Below are positions 6,598 through 14,714 of a stretch of 64,000 nucleotides of DNA, one piece after another. Source of the stretch: an uncultured Bacteroidales bacterium. Lineage in GTDB: Bacteria; Bacteroidota; Bacteroidia; Bacteroidales; UBA932. The translations under genes were made by a program, and so were the position numbers. The stretch is from NCBI GenBank assembly GCA_900316245.1, contig ONCE01000007.1, positions 124,001 through 188,000 of the forward strand. Direction: 5' to 3'. The first letter of the stretch is position 1; each line of letters opens with the position of its first letter. The notes under the pieces are model-generated. The model did no database searches. It was not told where the DNA came from and was given only the letters and a program-made list of their open reading frames with translations.

Positions 6598-9282
6598 ATG
6601 AACAGGTCAAGTCTAAAAAAAGCGCTTTGTGCTTTACTATCTCCAACGCTCCTTCTCGCTTGTGTAAAGGAGTCTGAGCAAAAAACATTGGAACCCCAAG
6701 AGCAAGAAGAACTACATGAAGTTATCTTCCATGCATGCTGGGATCCCGAGACCAAAACCGTCCTACAGGAGGACGGGAGCGTCTGGTGGTCGCCTGAAGA
6801 TTCCATAGGACTGTTTGCAATCCTCAACGACAATGAACATTTTATTTCGCGCGGTTACGCCTTTAAATCAACCAATATCACCCCGACTTCAAGCACCGAT
6901 TTTGTCGGTTATGTGGATAATGATGTTGCAAATCCGTATGCTTGGTATGCCATTTATCCATGCAACGGTCTAAAGAATACGGCTGGTCTCCCACACCTGA
7001 TTATTCACATTCCCACTGTACAGACAGCCGTCGCAGGAAGCTTTGATCCCAAGGCTTTCGTGAGTTATGCTAAGGCCGATGGCGATATTCTTAATTTTAG
7101 GAACCTGTTAGGCGGCGTCAAGTTCTCGGTTTCACAGGAAGGAATCAAAGAGGTGACCTTCACAGGTAGTAACGAGGAAGCCCTGACAGGCTTCGTTATG
7201 TTTAGTGTTGAAGGTGATGACCTGCCTTCAGTATTTTATAGGGGCGGGGCCAACGAAGTGACCGTTCGCGCCCCGGGAGAAACCTGCTTTGAGGTGGGAA
7301 AGTATTATTACGCGGCGATGTGCCCGTCAGATAATGAATCCCAACTGATAATAACATATAAGAAGGAATCTTCTCAGGCTACATACATAACGAATAAAGC
7401 CACGTCCATCAAACGATCAGTTTTCAAGCGCTTGTATGACAAAGACGCAGGTCTTTCATTCGCGCCTGTAAAAGACGGAGCCGTAATGACGGCTATGATG
7501 CCGCCCTCCTATGATTTTTACTCAGAAAGAGAGAAGGTAACGGAGGTGTATTTTCACCCGTCAAGTGATTATACTACCGAAGCGAACCTAGGAACGGAAG
7601 AGGCCCCGGTTTACTTTGCAATGGAGGGTACGGTGGTTCATTACTACACGCCTAAAGAGTACTTCAATATCAAGAAAGTATCATCTTATATGTTCTCGGA
7701 ATGGAGGTCTTTAACAAAGATAGACCTATCTGGCGTCGATGCGTCAGAGGCATATGATTTCTCTCATTTTTTCAACGAATGTTATAATTTGGAAGCGATT
7801 GATCTAAGTCACTTCGAGACCACGTCTGCCGTGAATATGGATGCTATGTTCGCATACTGTAAGAACCTGGAATCCTTGGATTTGTCTTCCTTCAATACTT
7901 CCCACGTTACGAATATGAAAGGGATGTTCGAAATGTGCAGAAATCTTAGGGATCTTAATCTTGGCTCATTTGATACCGGCCACTGCGTAGATATGAGTTA
8001 CATGTTCAACTATTGTGGCAGCTTAAAAAAATTGGATTTAGCCAAGTTTAATGTATCGGCCGTCCAGAACGTCGTGAATATGTGCCATAATATGACCATT
8101 CACCGAAAACACTGTTTTATCAGAGCTTCCGATGCCACTAAGTCATTGATGTGCGAAAGTGATGCCGATTTGTCACAGCCTGCAAAAGATCACTTCATTA
8201 CCTGGATTTCTCCTTATGATGACTTTCCTGCCATTGAAGATCCTTTTAGTGGTCTATACAAAAGCACGGATTACAGCAAGGATATGACTTTTTCATGCAT
8301 CCAGGAAGCGACCAAAGGAAAAGGTCTCGATCTCGTAATTATGGGCGACGCCTATTCTGACAGGCTCATCCAAGACGGGACGTATGATCAGGATATGAGA
8401 AACGTCATTAAACATCTATTTATGGAGGAACCCTTGAAGTCGCTAAGGGATTATTTTAACTTATACATTACTTACGTTGTTTCTGAAAATGAAGCCTTTA
8501 ACGGAGTTACTGCGCTTGACGTAATCATTGAAGAAGGAACAACCCATATGTCTGGTGGCGATGGTATTGTCGATGATTATATGAAGGCCACATTACCTAC
8601 TTATGGTAAGGAGTCGACGATGGGGCGACCTCTTCCTTATATTATCATATTGTCCAACGCACACATCCATGCCGGCACATGTACTTGGTTCTGCGAGGCA
8701 ACACCGCTTATTTATACCACTTTGGGTATAGATGATGTCGATTTCCACGCCATTCAATGTCATGAGTTCGGGCATGCCGTTGGGTTGTTGGCTGACGAAT
8801 ATAATGAACTGTCGGACACATTCAGCAGTATACAGGAATTCAATTTTAAGAGTTCCCAAGGTTGGTGGTCGAATGTTGACGTAACTAATAATCCCAATAC
8901 CATTAAATGGAGTCGTTTCCTCCAGGATGACAGATACGCCAATCAAGGGCTTGGAGTATTTGAAGGAGGCCTTGCTAGTTATGCCTATGGCATATGGCGC
9001 CCTACGGAAAACAGTTTGATGAACACAGCCACGACTGGATTCAATGCTCCTTGCCGAGAGGCTATTTACAAGCGGGTACACGAATTGGCCGATGACACCT
9101 TCATTTATGATTATGAGACCTTCGTAGCCTTCGACCAGCCTTCTTGGGCCAATAATACATCAACATCGAGCAGTATTGTCCCAATGAATCACGAACAAAC
9201 AATGCGCCCTTTGCCGTCACCCGTATTCATAACAGGCACAAATAACCCAAATGGGGCATCAACAACTATACAACACTATTAA
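6598..9282 (+). CDS. Lipoprotein with fimbrillin-like, BspA-repeat and M64 peptidase domains
   Basis: Protein of 894 residues. A lipoprotein signal peptide ends at LLLAC (Cys about 22). Residues about 40-290 look like the fimbrillin-like N-terminal modules common in Bacteroidales (SVWWSPEDSIGLFA, YAWYAIYPCNG). Residues about 360-495 hold BspA-type (DUF285) leucine-rich repeats of roughly 24 residues: LEAIDLSHFETTSAVNMDAM, LESLDLSSFNTSHVTNMKGM, LRDLNLGSFDTGHCVDMSYM. Residues about 560-850 are an IgA-peptidase M64 domain: LVIMGDAYSD, then the zinc site H-E-F-G-H (His about 722) followed by GLLADEYNE. M64 enzymes are secreted zinc endopeptidases; the founding member cleaves IgA, but most substrates are unknown. 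The order suggests a surface-anchored protease with an adhesive repeat unit. Base composition is more AT-rich than the housekeeping genes. The Ig-like gene follows after 3 bp. Confidence 0.85.
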   Translation: MNRSSLKKALCALLSPTLLLACVKESEQKTLEPQEQEELHEVIFHACWDPETKTVLQEDGSVWWSPEDSIGLFAILNDNEHFISRGYAFKSTNITPTSSTDFVGYVDNDVANPYAWYAIYPCNGLKNTAGLPHLIIHIPTVQTAVAGSFDPKAFVSYAKADGDILNFRNLLGGVKFSVSQEGIKEVTFTGSNEEALTGFVMFSVEGDDLPSVFYRGGANEVTVRAPGETCFEVGKYYYAAMCPSDNESQLIITYKKESSQATYITNKATSIKRSVFKRLYDKDAGLSFAPVKDGAVMTAMMPPSYDFYSEREKVTEVYFHPSSDYTTEANLGTEEAPVYFAMEGTVVHYYTPKEYFNIKKVSSYMFSEWRSLTKIDLSGVDASEAYDFSHFFNECYNLEAIDLSHFETTSAVNMDAMFAYCKNLESLDLSSFNTSHVTNMKGMFEMCRNLRDLNLGSFDTGHCVDMSYMFNYCGSLKKLDLAKFNVSAVQNVVNMCHNMTIHRKHCFIRASDATKSLMCESDADLSQPAKDHFITWISPYDDFPAIEDPFSGLYKSTDYSKDMTFSCIQEATKGKGLDLVIMGDAYSDRLIQDGTYDQDMRNVIKHLFMEEPLKSLRDYFNLYITYVVSENEAFNGVTALDVIIEEGTTHMSGGDGIVDDYMKATLPTYGKESTMGRPLPYIIILSNAHIHAGTCTWFCEATPLIYTTLGIDDVDFHAIQCHEFGHAVGLLADEYNELSDTFSSIQEFNFKSSQGWWSNVDVTNNPNTIKWSRFLQDDRYANQGLGVFEGGLASYAYGIWRPTENSLMNTATTGFNAPCREAIYKRVHELADDTFIYDYETFVAFDQPSWANNTSTSSSIVPMNHEQTMRPLPSPVFITGTNNPNGASTTIQHY

Positions 9283-9285
9283 ACT

Positions 9286-9657
9286 ATGAAAGCGCTCAAA
9301 TATATATCCATATTAGCTCTTGCACTGATAGAACTTGTGTCCTGTGAGAAACCCCCGCAAGAAATCGTCATTTCCAGTATTTCCCTTAATCAGACCAGCG
9401 CTTCCCTGAAGGTCGGCGAAACCGTAACTCTCACTGCTACCGTGAAACCCGATGACGCCACGAACAAAACCGTGACTTGGAGTACCAGCGATGCAAGTGC
9501 AAGCGTGGCAACCGTAGAGAACGGGGTCGTCACCGCCAAGATGATCGGCACTGCGACCATCACGGCCAAAGCCGGAGACAAGACTGCCACCTGTGCTATC
9601 ACGGTTACTTCCTCTGTGACTGGAAAACACGAAGGCACCTCAGAAGAGGACTGGTAG
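9286..9657 (+). CDS. Small lipoprotein with one Big_2 (Ig-like) domain
   Basis: Protein of 123 residues. A lipoprotein signal peptide ends at LVSC (Cys about 20). Residues about 30-110 form a single bacterial Ig-like domain of group 2: ISLNQTSASLKVGETVTLTA, then KPDDATNKTVTWSTSD, VATVENGVVTAKMIGTATITAKAG, TATCAITV. Such domains are spacers or adhesive units on surface proteins; a protein made of only one, with a short acidic tail (GKHEGTSEEDW), is unusual. It starts 3 bp after the M64 gene, so both are probably translated from one message and may act together at the surface. It could also be the N-terminal remnant of a longer protein, since repeat sequence starts 80 bp downstream. Confidence 0.8.
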   Translation: MKALKYISILALALIELVSCEKPPQEIVISSISLNQTSASLKVGETVTLTATVKPDDATNKTVTWSTSDASASVATVENGVVTAKMIGTATITAKAGDKTATCAITVTSSVTGKHEGTSEEDW

Positions 9658-9735
9658 TTATAGGTTTCAGCCGTGTTCGGGTATGCAGTTAATGGAATAG
9701 TAGAAAGGCCATTAACAGCACTTATTGAGACTATT

Positions 9736-9820
9736 GTGCGGGGTTGTTAACAGATATCTGACCATTTTTGAAGATCTTTGAGCAATCTATCGATTTGGCA
9801 AACAAGTACTTTAGTCGCCA
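9736..9820. repeat. gtgcggggttgttaac repeat, copy C
   Basis: Matches copy B (5336-5410) over about 80 bp with roughly one change in five, including ttttgaagatcttt and the end aaacaagtactttagtc. Unlike copies A and B it is not preceded by the tRNA-flank hairpin repeat. Confidence 0.7.
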
Positions 9821-9971
9821 AGGTTGGAATCCAAAAGATATTTGGGCTAGGTCAGATTTCGCGTGGGGGACCTGGCCCACGTTAATGGCAATGCACGCTC
9901 TGAGTGGCACAATTGACGGGCCAGGTCCCCACCCCAAAATTCGATCTCGCCCGCTGGCAGTTATTCTGCTG

Positions 9972-10233
9972 GCAATCAACAAGAAGAGCACACGAACCCC
10001 TTTCAATTCAAAGGGGCTTATATGCTTAGCCGGCTCACCTACAGACACTTGCCCGCCAGCAACAGGTCCGGAGGCCGTCAGGCCGACAGAAGGGGGAAGC
10101 GCGAAGCGCTGTGGGGGAATCCTTTTCCCCTGCCCCTGGGGGCAGCCGCGAAGCGGCGGGGGATTAAACGACGGAGTCCCTTCATCCCTAAACGAAAGCG
10201 CCTGGCCATCGGCCAGGCACGCTTTCGTGCGGG
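9972..10233. repeat. Right copy of tRNA-Leu flank repeat
   Basis: The last 86 bp (10148-10233) are identical to 1613-1698 and end 6 bp inside the tRNA-Leu gene. The copy contains about 80 bp of extra GC-rich sequence around 10105-10150 that is absent from the left copy. The remaining gap 9821-9971 shows no gene; open frames there lack any family motif. Confidence 0.85.
10193..10227 (-). terminator. Terminator after tRNA-Leu
   Basis: On the minus strand, right after the tRNA 3' end, cgaaagcg-tg-cctggcc-gat-ggccagg-cgctttcg forms a 15-pair stem with a 2-nt bulge, followed by ttt. Its place directly after the tRNA supports a terminator. Confidence 0.7.
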
Positions 10234-10309
10234 TGAAGGGACTCGAACCCATACGCCGTAAGGCACCAGATCCTAAGTCTGGGTTGTCTACCAATTCCAA
10301 CACACCCGC
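10228..10309 (-). tRNA. tRNA-Leu (anticodon TAG)
   Basis: An 82-base cloverleaf on the minus strand. The acceptor stem pairs gcgggtg with cacccgc, with discriminator A; the D-arm holds TTGGAATTGGTAGACA; the anticodon stem CCAGA/TCTGG encloses CTTAGGA, giving anticodon TAG (reads CUA). A variable arm (GTGCCTTACGGCGT) of the long type expected for tRNA-Leu is present, then the T-arm GGGTTCGAGTCCC. CCA is not encoded, as usual in Bacteroidota. It lies 18 bp downstream of prmA and may share its transcript. Confidence 0.95.
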
Positions 10310-10327
10310 ATTGGGATTGCAAAGGTA

Positions 10328-11176
10328 CTAATTTTTTGTGAATTCAATACAGGCCCATTCTTCACGCTGCGAGGCGCCTGCAAAGCGGAGCCCGAGGGCC
10401 TCGGCGGCCGAACGGATGGCCGGCACGTCTTTCTCATAGAACCCGCTCAGGAGCAGGTGTCCCCCGCGGCGGAGCGAGCGATAATACGTGGGCAGATCTT
10501 CCAGAATGATGTTGCGATGGATGTTGGCCAACAGGACGTCGTAGGTGCCCATCTGCAGGAGCGAAGCGTCTCCGCGGGCCGTCTCCACACGGGTTCCTAC
10601 CTTGTTCCAGCGGCAGTTGCCCCAGGCCGAACGTGCAGCGACCGCATCAATGTCCACGGCAAAGACCTTGCGGGCACGCATCTTGGCAGCCAGGATGGCC
10701 AGGATGGCCGTGCCGCAGCCCATATCCACCACGAATCGGTCCCTCAGGAAATCTTCCAGCCCCAGCATCCGCTGCATCATCATATAGGTAGTATGGTGAT
10801 AGCCGGTGCCAAAGGCCATACGGGGGTCTATCCAGATATTGAAACGGGTATGGGGAACGTCCTTGTTGAAGGGGGCCTTGATGGTTACCTTGCCATCCAC
10901 CACAATGGGCTGGAAGCCCGATTCCCAGGTCTTGTTCCAGTTCTTTCCCTGTACCAGGACGGCGGAAAAGCCGGTAGCCACGGGGTACCCGCTCAGCACC
11001 ACCTTCACATCGGAAGGTTTATACGCCTCCTTCTGGATATAGCCCTTGAGGAAAGGCTCTTCCATCACAAAGGAATCAAAAGGGAGATCCGAGAGTTCGG
11101 CCTCCAAAATCTCTGCCATCTCTTCCGTATAGGGATCCAGCCGGACGCTTACTTCAATATATTCTTCACTGTTCAT
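10328..11176 (-). CDS. prmA: Ribosomal protein L11 methyltransferase
   Basis: SAM-dependent methyltransferase of 282 residues that trimethylates ribosomal protein L11. The N-terminal substrate-binding region (YIEVSVRLDPYTEEMAEILEAEL) is shorter than in E. coli, as common in Bacteroidales. The linker has the family motif MAFGTGYHHTT near residue 130, SAM motif I is VVDMGCGTAILAILAA near residue 160, motif II VFAVDIDAVA, and the catalytic-region motif LLANIHRNII follows near residue 225. I chose the ATG at 11176 (MNSEEYIEV), which overlaps the asmA-like stop codon by 11 bp; the longer open frame upstream is antisense-like Arg/Pro-rich sequence and is rejected. Third gene of a minus-strand operon after the NtrC-like and AsmA-like genes; tRNA-Leu follows. 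Confidence 0.95.
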   Translation of the reverse strand: MNSEEYIEVSVRLDPYTEEMAEILEAELSDLPFDSFVMEEPFLKGYIQKEAYKPSDVKVVLSGYPVATGFSAVLVQGKNWNKTWESGFQPIVVDGKVTIKAPFNKDVPHTRFNIWIDPRMAFGTGYHHTTYMMMQRMLGLEDFLRDRFVVDMGCGTAILAILAAKMRARKVFAVDIDAVAARSAWGNCRWNKVGTRVETARGDASLLQMGTYDVLLANIHRNIILEDLPTYYRSLRRGGHLLLSGFYEKDVPAIRSAAEALGLRFAGASQREEWACIEFTKN

Positions 11177-14100
11177 TAGCGGCTTCTTTCTGGAGGCGGA
11201 CCACCTCCTGTTTAAGGGCCTCGCGGCGGGAATCCACGGTGCGGGACACCTCCTCCACCAGACCTGCGAGACCACCTGTATCGGGGACTTCTCCCTCCAG
11301 GGGCAGGCTCTCCTCTTCCCGGGCCGACAGGGCCGAAACCTGGGTGGCGGCATTGCGGTTCTCTTCCATCGCCTTCTCCACACCCAACTCGAAGATGTTG
11401 TGGATGGCTGCTATGAGGCTGAACTGGACGGTATCCAGCTGCTTGGTAAAGACCGGCACGTTGGCACTCCGGTATTTGGCCTTGGTGAGACCGTAGTGGA
11501 TGTTGTCAAAATCCGGTCCCCAGGCGTCTACGCCGAATTTCACAATCAGCGGAGACTTGATGACCGAGATATGGTAGCGGAAGTCCCGTTCCAGGTGCTG
11601 ACGGCCGCTGGCGGCCAGCATATAACGGTCTACATCCAGTACAAACGGGAACACCTCCAGGGTGTTGTCCTGTACGATGCCCGTGACGGACATATTGTCA
11701 ATATGGGCCTTGTTCCTGTCCTTGAACATAAGCTTGCCGGCCAGGCGGCTGAATTCCTCGCTGTCCTTCAGCGTAAGGTCCTTGCCGGAAATGCGCATCA
11801 CACCGTCGATGGACGGCAGAATGAGGTTCATACAGGTATCGATATCGGCCGTGGCGGCCAGTTCGCAGTCCAGGTCTCCGGCAAAGGAGGTGAGCATAGG
11901 CAGGATGGTGTCTACGGACGGGAACAGGGTAATGACCTTTTCTGCCGTAATGTCCACCAGATTGAGATCGAATCCGGCCTTGATATCCTCTTTGGAGCGG
12001 GTGCTGTAGAAGCCCTCGAAGTACATATCGCCCATATTGGTGGCGGCCAGGGCATTGGTAATCTGGACGGTGCGGTCCCGCATAGCCACATCGGCCGCGG
12101 CCCAGCTTACCTCCAGGCTGTCGTAGAGGATGCTGTTGGCTTCCAGGGAGAAATCCACCTCCAGGTTGGAGGGAATCACCAGCAGTTTGGACTTGTCCAC
12201 GGTATCCGGCAGTTGGACGGCCTCCAGCGTATCCTTGGCATCAAAGGAGGAGTAATAGGCGTAAGCACGCAGGAGCTCGTTGGCATCCAGGTGGTTGCTG
12301 CTCACGTCGGCCTTGAGCTTGAGGCGGCTGCGTCCCCGGCCCAGTACGGCCCGGCGGATACCCGTCAGACGGGCCTGGGCGCTCACGTCCGAAGCCCCGG
12401 CCGTAAGGGTGATGTGCTTCAGATCCAGCGTATCGTTGTCAAACGTGCCGCTCACCCCGGAGAGACCGGTCTTGAGCGGAAAGGCAGGCATCCGGATGCT
12501 GCCGCTGCCCACATCCAGCTTTCCGTCCACATCCCATTCGCGGAAGTACTTGCGGATGGCGTCGGACAGGCTGATGGAGATATCGGCCGATGCAAAATCG
12601 TCCCTGGATTCCAGGGCCACACGCCGCTGCCGGGCTACGCGGAACAGGGAATCGCGCGGAACGTCGGGATAAAGCCGCTGCAGGGAATCCAGCAGATGGG
12701 CCCGCCGTTCAGACAAACCCTGCCGCACCTGATGGCGCAGGGCCGATATGTCAAAGTTCACCTGGCGGAGAGAATAGACATCGGAGCCCATTCTCAGGCG
12801 GAGGGCACCGCTGGAGGAGCCCAGATTGAGCCGGGGAACGGGACGGGTGTCGGAAGCCGGTTCCAGGCGGAAACGCTCGGTGTTTTCCCGCAGCCCCACC
12901 GCCAGGCCGTCGCTGTCCCGCATCCGCAGGTTGTTCACCCGCAGGATGCCCATAATGGAGGAACGGTCTGTCCGGCCCTTGAGCACATCGGCCGAATTCT
13001 GCATCAGCAGATGGAGCTTGCCGCCCCGCACAAAAGTGGAGCCGTACTTGACGTCCAGCGTATCTATCTTGGCCCCCAGCGCCAGCACACGGGCGCCTTC
13101 CTTGAGGTTGCGGTCTATGGTGTTGCCCTTGGTGGCCAGATTCACATCCAGCACGGGCAGAAGGGCCGATGCACTGTCCTTGGGATACTCCAGCGAGACG
13201 TTGCGGCCCTTGAGGTCACAGTTGATATCGGCCTTTCCTATCTGGGCGGCGTTCAGCTGCGAGAGGCGGGCTTTGGCGCTGAGCTTCATATCCAGGCTGC
13301 CGGTGCCGGAGACTCCCATATCGGCCAAAAAGACCTTTGTAAGGGAATCCAGGCGGGCCTTGGCGCTGCCGTCCAGCTGCACCTGCGGATCTTCTCCCAG
13401 AATGTCGCGGGCCTTTCCCGTGGCGTCAATATGGACGCCGGCGATGTCTACCAGCAAACGGTCCACCACGGCATCCACATTCTGGAGGTCGTCGGTCCTG
13501 ACCAGGGCGTCTACCGCCAGGCGGCCTTTTCGGCCCAGTCCTTCATAATCTATCGTGGAGGCCGGGACCTGCAGCCGGGCATTGATGGCGGGCGTCTGGC
13601 CCTCTCCGTAAGTACCCTTGGCCGATGCTTCCAGGCTCACCCGGGCATCGGTATCCACCTTTTTGAGGAACTCCAGGTTGTCCCTGTATTCGCGAATCAC
13701 CTCTCCCAGCGGGCAGTCGCGCACGGCGGCCACCACATCCATATCCCAGGCGCTTTCCCGCTTGACCACGCTCCCCTTCCCTTCCAGTTCCAGGGCCGAA
13801 AGGCGCAGCTTGAGGTCATTGAGCATCACTTCCAGGGCGTCATCTTCCCGCTTGGGGAAATCGGCATCCAGATCCAGGCCGATGGGAACGCGGAGGCGGC
13901 CGAAACTGCCCGTCATCAGGCGGGTGGAAGCCTCAGCGCTGGCCAGGACGTGCCGCTTTCCGGCCTCCACGCGCAAGTGGTCCAGCCGCAGGGAAAGGGT
14001 GTCTTTGGGCAACTGGCCCGAAACCAGCATCGAGTCTATGGAGAAACGGGCCTCCGTCTTGTTGAGTTTCTGGAGGTCCACCTTGCCGTCCAGGGCCAGG

Positions 14101-14714
14101 CGCCGCATCGTAAACATACCGTGCAGCGTGTCCACCGGATTGGTAAAGACCACCATAGGGCGGTCCAGAAGGCTCACCCGGTCTATCCGAACGGGCGGAA
14201 GCGGCTTCTGGGTATCTTTTTCTCTGTCTCCGCCCAGGGGAAGGATGTCCCAGTTGGCGGCTGTAGAATCGTAGTAATGGGCAAAGATGCGGGGGCGCAC
14301 CAGCTCGGCCTTGTGGATGTGGTAAGCGCCTTTGGCCAGCGCCACGTAATTGAGCGAGAGGCTCAGTTCACGCACGGAGACGAGGGTATCAATCCCTTCT
14401 TTTCCGTAACCCATCCGGAGGAGATTCCTTCTTCGGCCCACTTGCGTGAAGACGCTGTCATAGCGGGCATACCGCTCGTGCGGGTACGTGATGGAAAGCT
14501 CCTTGGCGTCGATATTGAGGAAAGGGAAACTCTTGATGACGTGGGCGCGGACCTCCCGGAAAGAGACCTCCCCTTCCACCAGGTTGGCCGCCACGCTGTT
14601 CACGATGCCCGTAAGCACGGACGGGCGCAGCAATATCTGAAGGGTCACCAGAAGCACCAGCACCAGGCCCACGAGGCCCAGCAGGACATTCCGTATGACC
14701 TTCCTGACTTTCAC
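11166..14714 (-). CDS. AsmA family protein
   Basis: Large envelope protein of 1182 residues. A single membrane segment lies at residues 9-28 (VLLGLVGLVLVLLVTLQILL), followed by the AsmA-type opening LRPSVLTGIVNSVAANLVEGEVSFREV and long runs of beta-helical/repeated beta-strand sequence (VDLQKLNKTEARFS, LDLKHITLTAGASDVSAQARL). The C-terminal part holds the AsmA C-terminal domain (DGVMRISGKDLTLKDSEEFSRLAGKLMF) and ends in a charged, probably coiled tail (TVDSRREALKQEVVRLQKEA). AsmA-like proteins are thought to bridge the periplasm and carry phospholipids to the outer membrane or affect its assembly. Translation starts at GTG (14714), overlapping the TAG stop of the NtrC-like gene by one base (TAGTG), so the two are translationally coupled. 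Similarity to family is clear; precise role is inferred. Confidence 0.88.
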   Translation of the reverse strand: MKVRKVIRNVLLGLVGLVLVLLVTLQILLRPSVLTGIVNSVAANLVEGEVSFREVRAHVIKSFPFLNIDAKELSITYPHERYARYDSVFTQVGRRRNLLRMGYGKEGIDTLVSVRELSLSLNYVALAKGAYHIHKAELVRPRIFAHYYDSTAANWDILPLGGDREKDTQKPLPPVRIDRVSLLDRPMVVFTNPVDTLHGMFTMRRLALDGKVDLQKLNKTEARFSIDSMLVSGQLPKDTLSLRLDHLRVEAGKRHVLASAEASTRLMTGSFGRLRVPIGLDLDADFPKREDDALEVMLNDLKLRLSALELEGKGSVVKRESAWDMDVVAAVRDCPLGEVIREYRDNLEFLKKVDTDARVSLEASAKGTYGEGQTPAINARLQVPASTIDYEGLGRKGRLAVDALVRTDDLQNVDAVVDRLLVDIAGVHIDATGKARDILGEDPQVQLDGSAKARLDSLTKVFLADMGVSGTGSLDMKLSAKARLSQLNAAQIGKADINCDLKGRNVSLEYPKDSASALLPVLDVNLATKGNTIDRNLKEGARVLALGAKIDTLDVKYGSTFVRGGKLHLLMQNSADVLKGRTDRSSIMGILRVNNLRMRDSDGLAVGLRENTERFRLEPASDTRPVPRLNLGSSSGALRLRMGSDVYSLRQVNFDISALRHQVRQGLSERRAHLLDSLQRLYPDVPRDSLFRVARQRRVALESRDDFASADISISLSDAIRKYFREWDVDGKLDVGSGSIRMPAFPLKTGLSGVSGTFDNDTLDLKHITLTAGASDVSAQARLTGIRRAVLGRGRSRLKLKADVSSNHLDANELLRAYAYYSSFDAKDTLEAVQLPDTVDKSKLLVIPSNLEVDFSLEANSILYDSLEVSWAAADVAMRDRTVQITNALAATNMGDMYFEGFYSTRSKEDIKAGFDLNLVDITAEKVITLFPSVDTILPMLTSFAGDLDCELAATADIDTCMNLILPSIDGVMRISGKDLTLKDSEEFSRLAGKLMFKDRNKAHIDNMSVTGIVQDNTLEVFPFVLDVDRYMLAASGRQHLERDFRYHISVIKSPLIVKFGVDAWGPDFDNIHYGLTKAKYRSANVPVFTKQLDTVQFSLIAAIHNIFELGVEKAMEENRNAATQVSALSAREEESLPLEGEVPDTGGLAGLVEEVSRTVDSRREALKQEVVRLQKEAANEQ

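Noticed and set aside
10105-10200. GC-rich direct and inverted motifs near tRNA-Leu considered as a CRISPR-like array
   Set aside because: No regular repeat-spacer pattern; motifs differ in length and spacing, and no cas genes are in the window.
11177-11383. N-terminal extension of prmA by 69 codons
   Set aside because: The extra residues are Arg/Pro/Trp-rich shadow of the AsmA-like gene; the ATG at 11176 matches the family start.
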